From assembly GCF_003852715.1 (NCBI RefSeq), contig NZ_RIAV01000014.1, positions 1 to 64,000 on the forward strand: a stretch of 64,000 nucleotides of DNA. The letters run 5' to 3'. Of the stretch, positions 34,524 to 42,952 are shown piece by piece (the stretch's first letter is position 1; every line of letters starts with the position of its first letter). Both the position numbers and the translations under genes were made by a program. The notes below the pieces were generated by a model. That model did not search any database and was not told the DNA's origin. It was given only the letters and a program-made list of their open reading frames with translations. This DNA is from Ectobacillus antri (GTDB taxonomy: Bacteria > Bacillota > Bacilli > Bacillales > Bacillaceae_G).

Positions 34524-35108
34524 GTGATTACAGTTTCTATTGACACACATAGTGAAACAGAAGATTTTTTTCGAGTAATAGGTACACCGAAATATAGGTA
34601 TTATGTTCAACCTACTGAAGTAAAAAGTATGCTGTCAGCATATTTTCGCAAGATTTCTCTGCTTCCTGTATATGTGATATTCTCTACGTATCATGATTTT
34701 GAAGACATCGAGGTGCTGTTGAAAAAACTACGGCAGCCTTATGATATACAGCGTTTAGCTGATACATGTACGGTGATGATAGATGGTAAAACCGTACGAT
34801 ATCATGTACCTTTATTTAGGATGCAAGTAGATTGTATCAATGCGCTACAAGAGATTATCGTACAAACCTTTTGGCTGGCAGAATCGAATTGTAGCTATAT
34901 TATTTCCTTTTCAAATAATGTGCGTGTAACAACTCAAATAACAAAGAGCATGCGAAACAAGCATGTGGAGACATCCATTTTGCAAATTGATATGAATGTC
35001 CTCGCAACGACTATGTGCATGGCACACGATGCAGATGGATTTTATTTGTTTTCAAATGAAGAGACATATAGCTCGGTAGAAAAGGTGTACAACCATTTTG
35101 CAGATTAA
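34524..35108 (+). CDS. Hypothetical protein
   Basis: Encodes 194 residues from a GTG start with AAAGGAGGAG upstream. It has a mixed alpha/beta pattern without membrane helices or signal peptide; visible segments include LLPVYVIFSTYHDFEDIEVLLKKL and SYIISFSNNVRVTTQITKSMRN. No family is recognised. Directly upstream (34420-34509) lies the 3' end of another unidentified frame (TTTEQLKQGYKRMEESGNL then stop), a possible gene fragment. Confidence 0.55.
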   Translation: MITVSIDTHSETEDFFRVIGTPKYRYYVQPTEVKSMLSAYFRKISLLPVYVIFSTYHDFEDIEVLLKKLRQPYDIQRLADTCTVMIDGKTVRYHVPLFRMQVDCINALQEIIVQTFWLAESNCSYIISFSNNVRVTTQITKSMRNKHVETSILQIDMNVLATTMCMAHDADGFYLFSNEETYSSVEKVYNHFAD

Positions 35109-35121
35109 CAAAAGCGGGAAG

Positions 35122-35157
35122 GAGCTCTAGCCTCCCACGAGTCTAGAGCTTTTCTAC
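35122..35157. terminator. Bidirectional terminator
   Basis: AGCTCTAG pairs with CTAGAGCT across a 12-base loop, with T-rich ends; it lies between the convergent 34524 gene and the RsoA-like gene, whose stop it contains. Confidence 0.65.
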
Positions 35158-35349
35158 AAACTCCCAAAAACAAGGTGGTTCTTCCTGAAGTAGCTTGTCC
35201 AGTTTTTTAAGTGCTTTAATTTTGATTTCATGCGCAAGATCTTCGCGCTCATCAAAGGTTGTTTGTTTGACGTGCAGTTTTATCTTTTTATCCAAGGCTT
35301 GGAGAATGCGGCAGGTTGTTTCATCGTGTGTCGTGAGAGATGAAAACAT
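35143..35349 (-). CDS. RsoA-like small co-sigma protein
   Basis: Encodes 68 residues. DEREDLAHEIKIKALKKLDKL resembles sigma-70 region 2-type helices, and the position after a SigO-like gene and near yvrJ matches B. subtilis RsoA, which supplies region 2 to the split sigma factor SigO-RsoA. Identity is inferred mainly from size and context. An AAGGAGAA site precedes the start. Confidence 0.5.
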   Translation of the reverse strand: MFSSLTTHDETTCRILQALDKKIKLHVKQTTFDEREDLAHEIKIKALKKLDKLLQEEPPCFWEFVEKL

Positions 35350-35377
35350 GGTCAGAATTCTCCTTTTTCTTTGTTTT

Positions 35378-36007
35378 TTATGAATGGTCTAGGTTCTGAT
35401 ACGCTTTTTTAATTTGTGTGAGCGTTTTTTTGAGCCAGTATGATATATTTTGTTCGGTTTGACCGAACCGCCTTGCGATTTCTTTGTTGGTCAGCTGCTG
35501 ATTAAAGCGCAGCTCTAACAGTTGTTTTTGCTTTTCTTGTAGCTTGATAGATGTGAATGCTCGTTGTAGTTTTGGGTTTTGTACGTTTTCAAAGAAATAC
35601 TGCTGCTCTTTTGCCATGACGGTATCTAAGGGTGTTTCTATGTCTGCCGCAAGTACATCAGCTAAAGACAGCGCTGCGTCGGTTGGCTGGTCAATGATGA
35701 GCTGAAAGCGCTCTTTGTGCTTTTTTAGCTTTTTATCGTAGTCGATTGCCATTCGCCGTGACATGCCGTTTAAATAGTTGGTAATGCGCACCTCGTAATA
35801 AAAGTCACGAAACGATGCTTCTAGCTGCTCCATATGCTTTTGGTTCGGATCTTGCATGAATCGCTCTAGCAAGGTAGCATTGCGGCCAATCTTCAAAAAT
35901 TCTCTCATCACCGCATGTTTAAAAAGCTTTCTTTGTTTTTGCTGCACCTTTTGAAGCCTGCTTGTATATAATTCTTTTTCGGTTTCTTTGGATACACTCT
36001 GTTTCAT
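35378..36007 (-). CDS. SigO (YvrI)-like RNA polymerase sigma factor
   Basis: Encodes 209 residues. The C-terminal domain is a sigma region 4 helix-turn-helix: LQEKQKQLLELRFNQQLTNKEIARRFGQTEQNISYWLKKTLTQIKK. The N-terminal half is charged and helical and shows no full region 2, as expected for SigO, which needs RsoA. A small RsoA-like gene follows 28 bases downstream and a yvrJ-type gene lies upstream, repeating the B. subtilis cluster. AAAGGAGG precedes the ATG. A LexA-like box lies 60 bases upstream. Confidence 0.65.
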   Translation of the reverse strand: MKQSVSKETEKELYTSRLQKVQQKQRKLFKHAVMREFLKIGRNATLLERFMQDPNQKHMEQLEASFRDFYYEVRITNYLNGMSRRMAIDYDKKLKKHKERFQLIIDQPTDAALSLADVLAADIETPLDTVMAKEQQYFFENVQNPKLQRAFTSIKLQEKQKQLLELRFNQQLTNKEIARRFGQTEQNISYWLKKTLTQIKKAYQNLDHS

Positions 36008-36066
36008 GCTTAGAACCTCCTTTTACTTAAAGAAGTGAAATGAGACCACGGAAAATCAAATAAAAT

Positions 36067-36080
36067 CGAACTTATGTTCT
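36067..36080. promoter_or_regulatory. LexA/DinR-like SOS box
   Basis: CGAACTTATGTTCT matches the Bacillus SOS consensus CGAAC-N4-GTTCG at all but the last base. It is 60 bp upstream of the SigO-like gene and on the far side of the yvrJ terminator. Confidence 0.5.
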
Positions 36081-36155
36081 ATTATGGTACATGTGTTCGT
36101 AAAAAGCTAGATGGATTTTTTGAAAATAGAAAAAATTCCTTGTTTGTGTTAGTCA

Positions 36156-36188
36156 TAAAAAAAGCTCTGAGATTTGCATCTCAGAGCC
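36156..36188 (-). terminator. Terminator of the yvrJ-like gene
   Basis: GCTCTGAGA pairs with TCTCAGAGC; on the minus strand a run of T follows. Confidence 0.8.
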
Positions 36189-36340
36189 TAGCGTTTTATC
36201 ACATCCTTTAAGCGATCTATCACATCGCTTAAGCCGTCAATTTTCTTTTCAAAGCGAAGAAGTAAATATAATGTGAGGGTGATGGGAAAGCCTACATTTG
36301 CAATCATACTTATCCAATCCTTAGCCTGCATCGCGTCCAT
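36188..36340 (-). CDS. YvrJ-family small membrane protein
   Basis: Encodes 50 residues: ISMIANVGFPITLTLYLLLRFEKKIDGLSDVI fits the YvrJ family (short helix with NVGFP then LLxRxExK), a group of unknown function next to sigO-rsoA in B. subtilis. AGGAGG lies seven bases before the ATG. A strong terminator separates it from the sigma gene. Confidence 0.75.
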   Translation of the reverse strand: MDAMQAKDWISMIANVGFPITLTLYLLLRFEKKIDGLSDVIDRLKDVIKR

Positions 36341-36449
36341 ACCGACACCTCCTGCGAAAATGTCTTCACTGTTATAGGTGAAAGTGGGACGAGATTTCGA
36401 AAAGAATCATAAAAAAACTGCATATCGACTTGGATATGCAGTGAAGAGA

Positions 36450-36520
36450 AGGCGGCAACCGGATTCGAACCGGTGGTGAAGGTTTTGCAGACCTTTGCCT
36501 TACCGCTTGGCGATGCCGCC
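36450..36520 (-). tRNA. tRNA-Cys (GCA)
   Basis: The minus strand folds as a cloverleaf: acceptor GGCGGCA/TGCCGCC-type pairing, D loop GCCAAGCGGTAAGGC, anticodon loop CTGCAAA (anticodon GCA) and T loop GGTTCGAATCC. The 3' CCA is not encoded; the discriminator is U. Confidence 0.95.
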
Positions 36521-36688
36521 GTAGTGAAAGGCTTTCTATAAGATATGCGTTTGTAAGGGGGAATATGACTAGGTATGCGCCTAGTTTTTGTTGCTGCGGG
36601 GTAACGAGAAAAGTGCTGCAAATTTTATCGAATGGGAAGAAATACAGCTACAACATGGGTTTTTCGTTTGTATAAATCCCCTTATCAA

Positions 36689-36712
36689 AAAACGGCCCTG
36701 CATAGGCCGCTT
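36689..36712 (-). terminator. Terminator of the small membrane-protein gene
   Basis: CGGCC and GGCCG form a GC-rich stem; the minus strand continues TTTTTT. Confidence 0.75.
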
Positions 36713-36714
36713 GT

Positions 36715-36858
36715 TCATTTCAAAAATACGTCGTAGAGAATATACAAAATGATACCGCCAAATACGATAGCACCGCCAATTGTTGGCGCCCCGTACACCG
36801 TCCGATTCGCAAGGTCATCCGTTTCAATTGCACTTTTTTTATCTTGTTCCCGGTCCAT
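36715..36858 (-). CDS. Small single-pass membrane protein
   Basis: Encodes 47 residues: a charged N terminus (MDREQDKKSAIETDDLANRT) followed by a transmembrane helix (IGGAIVFGGIILYILYDVFL). ATG at 36858 has GAGGAGGG at proper spacing, better than the ATG at 36864. The family is not recognised. Its own terminator follows. Confidence 0.6.
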   Translation of the reverse strand: MDREQDKKSAIETDDLANRTVYGAPTIGGAIVFGGIILYILYDVFLK

Positions 36859-36901
36859 ATGCATCCCTCCTCACAACTACTGTATGTCGTGCGGCGCCTT
36901 T

Positions 36902-37336
36902 CTATTTCTTTTTCGTGAAACAAATAGCTAAGGTGCTGATACATAAAAAAGTATACACGTTTACAAACATCGTATTGGTATACTGATTGAGCCAAGGGTA
37001 ACGATAAATTCTCGAGGCTTCCTCTTTGGGTGTTCCTCCTAAGCTATGAATCATATGTAGAACATATTGATATTCTAACAAGCACCCTATTGCAAAAAAG
37101 AGGAGTGAACCGACGCGGATCCACAGCCAGGTTTTTGGCTGCAGGTCAAGGCTTTGTAAAACCTTTCGCAGGTGTTTGATAAAAAAGAAACATACGATAG
37201 GTGCAGGGAATACAAATAATAGTCCTAGGTTACCGTTTCCTGAAGTAACGGTAGGGCTAACGGTAAAGACATCTACGAGATATAAAATAAATAGGCTGAG
37301 CGCAAACCAAATCATAGCCTTTGACCAAAGTTTCAT
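36902..37336 (-). CDS. Four-helix membrane protein, unknown
   Basis: Encodes 144 residues with hydrophobic segments near 8-24, 35-53, 70-90 and 125-141. No family motif is recognised. AAGGAGATC lies before the ATG at 37336, preferred to the longer open frame. It stands alone between the small membrane gene and the divergent DUF5316-like gene. Confidence 0.55.
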   Translation of the reverse strand: MKLWSKAMIWFALSLFILYLVDVFTVSPTVTSGNGNLGLLFVFPAPIVCFFFIKHLRKVLQSLDLQPKTWLWIRVGSLLFFAIGCLLEYQYVLHMIHSLGGTPKEEASRIYRYPWLNQYTNTMFVNVYTFLCISTLAICFTKKK

Positions 37337-37524
37337 AGGGAGATCTCCTTCACCTTTCGTATAGCGTAAATATAGCAAACATTTTTGTAAGAATCTACAA
37401 AAATATAGAGAGTAAGGAGAGCATATGGGTAAGGTGAAAGCGCTATTGTACCATATGGGAATGAAAAGGGATTTGAATCTAGCTTGTTGAATAGATATGT
37501 ATCAAGTAAGCGAGGTGAATACAG

Positions 37525-37737
37525 ATGGATTTATTTACAACTTTATTAATGATTAGTATCACCTGTTTTGTTATCTCAGGTGTTTTTCTTAATATTTGGG
37601 TGAATGGTGATAGGCAGCGCGCAAATTTTCACTCGGAAACAAAACAACATCGGACTTTTCGTGAGCGTGTTGGCTTGTGGAGTGGATCTGTAGGACTCTT
37701 ATTTTTAGGTGTAGCGCTTATTACGTATTTTGTATAG
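37525..37737 (+). CDS. Small membrane protein, DUF5316-like
   Basis: Encodes 70 residues. Two helices surround GDRQRANFHSETKQHRTFRERV, a conserved loop in the DUF5316 family of Bacillus. Function unknown. The ribosome site is GCGAGGTG. Confidence 0.55.
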   Translation: MDLFTTLLMISITCFVISGVFLNIWVNGDRQRANFHSETKQHRTFRERVGLWSGSVGLLFLGVALITYFV

Positions 37738-37854
37738 TTGTGAATGCTTATCGTGAGAAGTAAATATTTTGTTTTTTCAATAAAATGAATCTTTGCAAAC
37801 AAACTCTTCCATTGTAAAATAATAACAATATTTACTGCATAAGGGGAGAGAGAC

Positions 37855-38646
37855 ATGATACGAAGACTGACAGCACAAGATCATGATGTTTGTTTTGAGC
37901 TACTGAAAACAAAAAGTGCGGAAAATTTATTTATTATCGGCGATATTGAAGCATATGGATACGAGCAGGATTTTCAAAAGCTCTGGGGCGAGTTTGACGA
38001 ACATGGCGAGCTGATTGCTGTGTTACTTAAATATGAGCAAAACTATATTCCATTTGCGTTAGGCGCATTCGATGCAGAAGGCTTTGCGAACATCATGTGT
38101 GACGATCCGAATTTCAACATGATGTCTGGACTACAGGAGATTACCGGAAAAATCGAGCCGTATGTAACAAAGCAGCTCAAGCGAAAACGCCCCACCTATT
38201 ATGCAAAGTGTACGAAGCTACAGGGTGGGCAAGGTGTTGATCTTTCTCATGTACAACAAGCGACACCTGACGATGCGGAACAATTGGTTGAGATGCTCAA
38301 AGCAGTGCCGGAGTTCAGCGAATCTAGCATTACCGTAGAAAGAAAGCGCCGGGGACTTGCAGATGGAACGTCTCGCACCTTCTTTATTAGAGAAGATGGA
38401 AAGATGGTGTCCAGTGCTTCTACCGCAGCGGAGAACTCCGTATCGGCCATGATTGTAGGCGTTGCGACACGTGAAAATTACAAGAAAAAAGGCTATGCAA
38501 CGGCATGCATGCTGAAGCTGTGCGGACAAATGCTCGAAGAAGGAAAAGAGCTCTGCTTGTTTTACGATAATCCGGCGGCCGGTGCCATCTATAAGCGCAT
38601 TGGATTCGAGGATATCGGCATTTGGATGATGTATACGTATGAATAA
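37855..38646 (+). CDS. GNAT-family acetyltransferase (263 residues)
   Basis: Two-domain GNAT: a degenerate N-terminal half and a C-terminal catalytic half with the CoA motif VATRENYKKKGYATACMLKLC and FYDNPAAGAIYKRIGFEDIGIW. The length suits the Bacillus GNATs that have an extra N-terminal domain. The substrate is unknown. GGGGAGAG precedes the ATG. Its 3' end with the terminator is duplicated at 44251-44401, beyond the mtl operon. Confidence 0.85.
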   Translation: MIRRLTAQDHDVCFELLKTKSAENLFIIGDIEAYGYEQDFQKLWGEFDEHGELIAVLLKYEQNYIPFALGAFDAEGFANIMCDDPNFNMMSGLQEITGKIEPYVTKQLKRKRPTYYAKCTKLQGGQGVDLSHVQQATPDDAEQLVEMLKAVPEFSESSITVERKRRGLADGTSRTFFIREDGKMVSSASTAAENSVSAMIVGVATRENYKKKGYATACMLKLCGQMLEEGKELCLFYDNPAAGAIYKRIGFEDIGIWMMYTYE

Positions 38647-38652
38647 AATGTG

Positions 38653-38680
38653 AAAAAGCACCGAATGCGGTGCTTTTTTG
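38653..38680 (+). terminator. Terminator of the GNAT gene
   Basis: AAAAGCACCG pairs with CGGTGCTTTT, followed by TTTG. A near-identical copy lies at 44372-44400. Confidence 0.85.
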
Positions 38681-38782
38681 ATGCAGCTTTAAAAGAAAAG
38701 TATGGGGAAGCTATGTTTGGCACAGCTGCCTGTATAAAACAATTCATTCGGACTTCTTATTTTCTTGGAGAGAAACATTAGA

Positions 38783-38805
38783 TTTGTCTCGTTAGTCGCG
38801 ACAAA
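38783..38805. promoter_or_regulatory. Inverted repeat TTTGTC-N11-GACAAA, possible MtlR site
   Basis: It lies directly upstream of the mtlA promoter. MtlR operators of bacilli are inverted repeats with TTG...CAA-type half-sites, so the position fits; assignment is inference. Confidence 0.45.
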
Positions 38806-38822
38806 AATGAATTTCTTCTTTA

Positions 38823-38851
38823 TTGAATACCATATAGCTGTAAACTACTAT
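38823..38851 (+). promoter_or_regulatory. SigA-type promoter of mtlA
   Basis: TTGAAT and TACTAT are separated by 17 bases; the mtlA start is 36 bases further on. Confidence 0.6.
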
Positions 38852-38886
38852 AAATAGTGTACTATAACAATAAAGGAGAGAGAGAA

Positions 38887-40779
38887 ATGGCTCAGGCTAA
38901 TATAAAAGTAGCGATACAAAAGTTCGGAAACTTCTTAAGTTCAATGGTTTTACCGAACATATCAGCTTTCATTGCGTGGGGATTAATTACGGCTTTATTT
39001 ATACCTACTGGCTTCCTTCCAAATGAAAGCCTTGCCAAAATGGTTGGCCCGATGATTACGTATTTGCTTCCGTTGTTAATCGGTTATACGGGAGGGAAGT
39101 TGGTACATGATCAGCGTGGTGCTGTTGTGGGTGCCATTGCCACAATGGGTGTTATTGTAGGCTCTGATATTCCGATGTTCCTTGGTGCGATGATTATGGG
39201 ACCTCTTGGTGGTTATGCTATTAAGAAATTTGATTCCTTTATTGAAGGAAAAGTAAAAGCTGGATTTGAAATGCTTGTGAATAACTTTTCAGCAGGTATT
39301 ATTGGAGGGGTACTAGCAATTCTTTCCCTTTTAGCTGTTGGTCCTGCTGTAAATGTATTTACAGGCTGGCTAGTACGTGGTGTTGACTGGTTAGTTGGAA
39401 CTGGTTTATTGCCTTTGACAAGCATTATTATTGAACCTGCAAAGGTATTATTTTTAAACAATGCAATTAATCATGGTGTTTTATCGCCAATTGGGATAGA
39501 ACAAGTAAAACAAACAGGTCAATCCATTCTATTTCTCTTAGAGGCGAATCCTGGTCCGGGTCTTGGTGTTTTACTTGCATATTCTATTTTTGGAAAAGGC
39601 ACTGCAAAAAGAACAGCTCCTGGCGCTGCGCTGATTCAATTTTTCGGTGGGATTCATGAGATTTACTTCCCATATATTTTGATGCGTCCGATGTTGTTTT
39701 TAGCTGTAATTGTATCTGGTATGAGTGGTGTGTTTACCTTAGTTCTACTAGGGGGCGGCTTGTTCACGCCGGCATCTCCAGGTAGTATTATTGCAATCTT
39801 AGCGGTGACACCTCATCATGCAAGTTCGTATATAGCAAACATAGCTGGTGTGCTAGTTGCGGCAGTCGTTTCTTTTGTACTTTCAACAATTATCTTAAAA
39901 ACAGGTAAAGAAGCAGAGGAAGATATTGAGAGCGCTGCGAAGAAAATGCAAGAAATGAAAGGAAAGAAAAGTGCTGTAGCAGATATGTTCGTGGAAACGA
40001 CAGGTGTTTTTCCGGAAAAAGTAAATAAAATCGTATTTGCATGTGATGCTGGAATGGGATCAAGTGCAATGGGTGCCTCTCTTCTACGAAAAAAGGTGAA
40101 AGAAGCGGAGCTAAACATTTCTGTTACAAATGCTGCGATTAGTAATATTCCGGCAGATGCACAAATTGTTATTACACAAGAAGAATTAACACCAAGAGCA
40201 AAGCATAAAATTCCGAATGCTTACCATATTTCAGTAGATAACTTCTTATCTAGTCCGGAATATGACAGACTCATACAGCGATTGCAAAATAGCGAGAGCA
40301 CCTCACAGGAAGTTGCGGAATTGAGTCTTCCTGCCAAGGAATCAGGTGCAAATGATGATTTGCTTCGTGAGGAAAATATTTTCCTTAATCAAGAGTTTAA
40401 CACGAAAGAAGAAGCGATTCGCTTTGCAGGACAAGTTTTGGTGAAAGCTGGATATGTAAAGGAAAGTTATATTGAAGCCATGCTTGTGAGAGATAATATG
40501 ACTTCAACTTACATGGGAAATGATGTGGCAATACCACATGGAACAGAGGAAGCTAAAAAGGATGTTATTAAATCGGGCTTTACTGTTTTGCAAATACCAA
40601 ATGGTGTTGATTTTGATGGACAAAAAGTACGTTTAATTTTCGGTATTGCTGGTAAGGACAATACACACCTTGAGATTTTATCTAGCATAGCTATTACATG
40701 TTCTGATATGGAAAATATTGAAAGAATGGTGCAAGCCAAAACAGCAAAAGAGTTAAAGGATATTATGAACAGTAACTAA
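38887..40779 (+). CDS. mtlA: Mannitol PTS permease EIICBA
   Basis: Encodes 630 residues, a full fusion. The IIC domain (about 1-340, eight or so helices, GGIHEIYFPYILMRP) transports mannitol; the IIB phosphocysteine is C386 in FACDAGMGSS; the IIA phosphohistidine is H551 in NDVAIPHGTEEA. Phosphate passes from HPr to IIA to IIB to mannitol, giving mannitol 1-phosphate for MtlD. The start at 38887 has AAAGGAGAGA upstream; an earlier in-frame ATG lacks a site. Unlike B. subtilis, no separate mtlF is needed. Confidence 0.95.
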   Translation: MAQANIKVAIQKFGNFLSSMVLPNISAFIAWGLITALFIPTGFLPNESLAKMVGPMITYLLPLLIGYTGGKLVHDQRGAVVGAIATMGVIVGSDIPMFLGAMIMGPLGGYAIKKFDSFIEGKVKAGFEMLVNNFSAGIIGGVLAILSLLAVGPAVNVFTGWLVRGVDWLVGTGLLPLTSIIIEPAKVLFLNNAINHGVLSPIGIEQVKQTGQSILFLLEANPGPGLGVLLAYSIFGKGTAKRTAPGAALIQFFGGIHEIYFPYILMRPMLFLAVIVSGMSGVFTLVLLGGGLFTPASPGSIIAILAVTPHHASSYIANIAGVLVAAVVSFVLSTIILKTGKEAEEDIESAAKKMQEMKGKKSAVADMFVETTGVFPEKVNKIVFACDAGMGSSAMGASLLRKKVKEAELNISVTNAAISNIPADAQIVITQEELTPRAKHKIPNAYHISVDNFLSSPEYDRLIQRLQNSESTSQEVAELSLPAKESGANDDLLREENIFLNQEFNTKEEAIRFAGQVLVKAGYVKESYIEAMLVRDNMTSTYMGNDVAIPHGTEEAKKDVIKSGFTVLQIPNGVDFDGQKVRLIFGIAGKDNTHLEILSSIAITCSDMENIERMVQAKTAKELKDIMNSN

Positions 40780-40787
40780 TATGTTTG

Positions 40788-40830
40788 TGTAGAATAGAAA
40801 CATGAGGTATGTTTCTATTCTACATATTTT
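40788..40830 (+). terminator. Hairpin between mtlA and mtlR
   Basis: A perfect 16-bp stem (TGTAGAATAGAAACAT with its complement) with a five-base loop, followed by ATTTTTAAG. It probably reduces transcription of mtlR and mtlD relative to mtlA. Confidence 0.7.
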
Positions 40831-40865
40831 TAAGCTTGTTCATTTGACTGAAGTGAGTTGGTAGC

Positions 40866-42947
40866 ATGGTTATTACATCTAGGGAAAAAGCAATTATTGA
40901 ATTAATTATTAAAACATCAGGAAAGCATAGTGTTTTTTCTATTGCAACTTTTTTAAATGTAAGTGTTCGAACCATACAGCGTGATTTGAAGACAATAGAG
41001 AAAATTCTTAGAGAATTTGAACTGCATTTAATTCGGAACACAAATGAAGGGCTTAGTATTGAAGGGAAAAATGAAGGGATTTTTCGTCTCATTCAGCAAC
41101 TGACAGATATTCAGCCCATTGATCAAACACCCAATGAAAGAAAATTATTACTTCTTTTGGCTTTGTTTCAGGAAACATCCTCTTATAAAATTCAAATATT
41201 AGCCAATGAGCTGGGTGTGAGTATTGCGACGCTAACAGCTTACTTAGAAGAATTGACGGAATGGTTAAGAAATTACAATGTGCAGCTGACTCGAAAAAGA
41301 GGAGTTGGCGTTGAGGTCAATGGAACAGAAATTGATAAAAGAAAAGCTTTGGCAAGCTTTTTTTTGCTGTATTTTAATGAAGAGCTAATTGAAAGCTTAT
41401 TTTTACTAGAGAAGGCGAAACTTGCTCAGGATAAGGTTTTACATTACTTTCAACCAGAGTATATGTTAGAAGCCGATCGGGCCGTTCATGCTGTAGTTAA
41501 TAAAGGTTCAACTAAGCTTGCTGACAGTGATTATATTGGATTAATCGTCCATATTTGTATCGCTATGCAAAGAACAAAAAAGGGTTTCCTGTTAGAAACA
41601 GTGGGTGAAGATAGTGAGTTGACAGGGGAGTATGATCTGATTAAGGAGCTGTGCAAAGAGCTCGAACAAACATGCGCTGTTACATTTACACAGAGCGATA
41701 TTGAATATTTGGCGGTTATCCTTAAAGGGTCAAAGTTACAAGCGGCAGATTTTATTCCGTATGACAGTGTTGTGCTAGGGCGGATGATAAAAAATGTGAT
41801 ACAGTTTGTTTCCTTGCAGCTGCATATTGATTTTTCAAAAGATTTTTCTCTATATCAAGGGCTACTTGCTCATATGGAGCCTGCATTATTTCGAATGAAG
41901 CAACAGCTGGAGCTATTTAATCCATTAACAGAGGAAATAAAACGAAAGTATCCCGTTTTGTTTATGGCGGTAAAAAATAGTGTGGAAAAAGAGTTTAAGG
42001 ATATGGGGCATTTTCCTGATGATGAGATTGCATTTATTGTATTGCATTTCGGATCTGCGTTGGTGATGCGAGAAGAAGAGTTATCAATAAAGGCGCTGGT
42101 TGTATGCCCAACTGGAATTGGTACATCAAAAATGCTGGCTAGTCGAATCAAAAAGGAAATCATTGAAATTGATTCTGTGGATATTAAATCTATTAAAGAC
42201 CTGCAACAGCAAGATAGCTTACATGAATACGATGTTATCATATCTACCGTAAGACTTCCGTTTATTAGCTTAGATTATATTCTGGTTACGCCATTGTTAA
42301 ATGACGGTGATATTGTAGCGATTAGGGAATTTTTAAAGAGAAATATTGAAAGTTTGACAAAAAATAAACAGTATAGAAAACCTAAGAAAAACGAAGAAAC
42401 TGTCAAAATAAAGTCAACTATTCAAGAGGTATTGCAGGAGTTAAAGGATGTACATCGTAGTATTGAGTCTGTTATAAAGAATCTTCGTGTGTACCGAATG
42501 CCTCATTTCCTTCATACGCAAATGATTGAGGAAATGGTCAGGGGTGCAGAAAGAGATGGGCTCTTATCGCATACAAGTGATGTTATACAAAAACTTAAGG
42601 ACCGCGAGCGACAGGGTGGATTAGGAATACCTAACACAGGAATGGGCCTGTTTCATTGTAGGCATGAAAAGGTGCGGGAGCTGATTTTTCAGGTAGCTCA
42701 TTTAGAGCAGCCCTGTTTGATAAAGGGTATGGATGGGAAAGGCATGTATATGAAAACCCTGTTATTAATGCTAGCTCCTGAAGAGTTAAGTGTGAGAGAG
42801 CAGGAAATAGTAAGTTTAATTAGTGTTAGCTTAATTGAAAGCGATGAGGCAGCTATAATTTTTTCTTCGTCAAATGAGGAAATCATTCGTTCTCGTTTAG
42901 AAGCCATTTTTTTAGAGTATCTTCATACTAATTTAATAAAGGAATGA
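40866..42947 (+). CDS. mtlR: Mannitol operon activator MtlR (PRD regulator)
   Basis: Encodes 693 residues: two N-terminal helix-turn-helix domains (FSIATFLNVSVRTIQRDL; LANELGVSIATLTAYL), two PRD domains, an EIIB-Gat-like domain with C414 in VVCPTGIGTSK, and an EIIA-like domain with H597 and H600 in GLFHCRH. In bacilli, phosphorylation by HPr and EIIMtl at these sites sets activity, coupling mtl expression to mannitol and carbon state. It lies between mtlA and mtlD, as in Geobacillus. Confidence 0.93.
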   Translation: MVITSREKAIIELIIKTSGKHSVFSIATFLNVSVRTIQRDLKTIEKILREFELHLIRNTNEGLSIEGKNEGIFRLIQQLTDIQPIDQTPNERKLLLLLALFQETSSYKIQILANELGVSIATLTAYLEELTEWLRNYNVQLTRKRGVGVEVNGTEIDKRKALASFFLLYFNEELIESLFLLEKAKLAQDKVLHYFQPEYMLEADRAVHAVVNKGSTKLADSDYIGLIVHICIAMQRTKKGFLLETVGEDSELTGEYDLIKELCKELEQTCAVTFTQSDIEYLAVILKGSKLQAADFIPYDSVVLGRMIKNVIQFVSLQLHIDFSKDFSLYQGLLAHMEPALFRMKQQLELFNPLTEEIKRKYPVLFMAVKNSVEKEFKDMGHFPDDEIAFIVLHFGSALVMREEELSIKALVVCPTGIGTSKMLASRIKKEIIEIDSVDIKSIKDLQQQDSLHEYDVIISTVRLPFISLDYILVTPLLNDGDIVAIREFLKRNIESLTKNKQYRKPKKNEETVKIKSTIQEVLQELKDVHRSIESVIKNLRVYRMPHFLHTQMIEEMVRGAERDGLLSHTSDVIQKLKDRERQGGLGIPNTGMGLFHCRHEKVRELIFQVAHLEQPCLIKGMDGKGMYMKTLLLMLAPEELSVREQEIVSLISVSLIESDEAAIIFSSSNEEIIRSRLEAIFLEYLHTNLIKE

Positions 42948-42952
42948 TGAAA

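Noticed and set aside
36749-36986. Plus-strand frames opposite two small membrane genes
   Set aside because: They lie antisense to minus-strand genes that have good ribosome sites and terminators.
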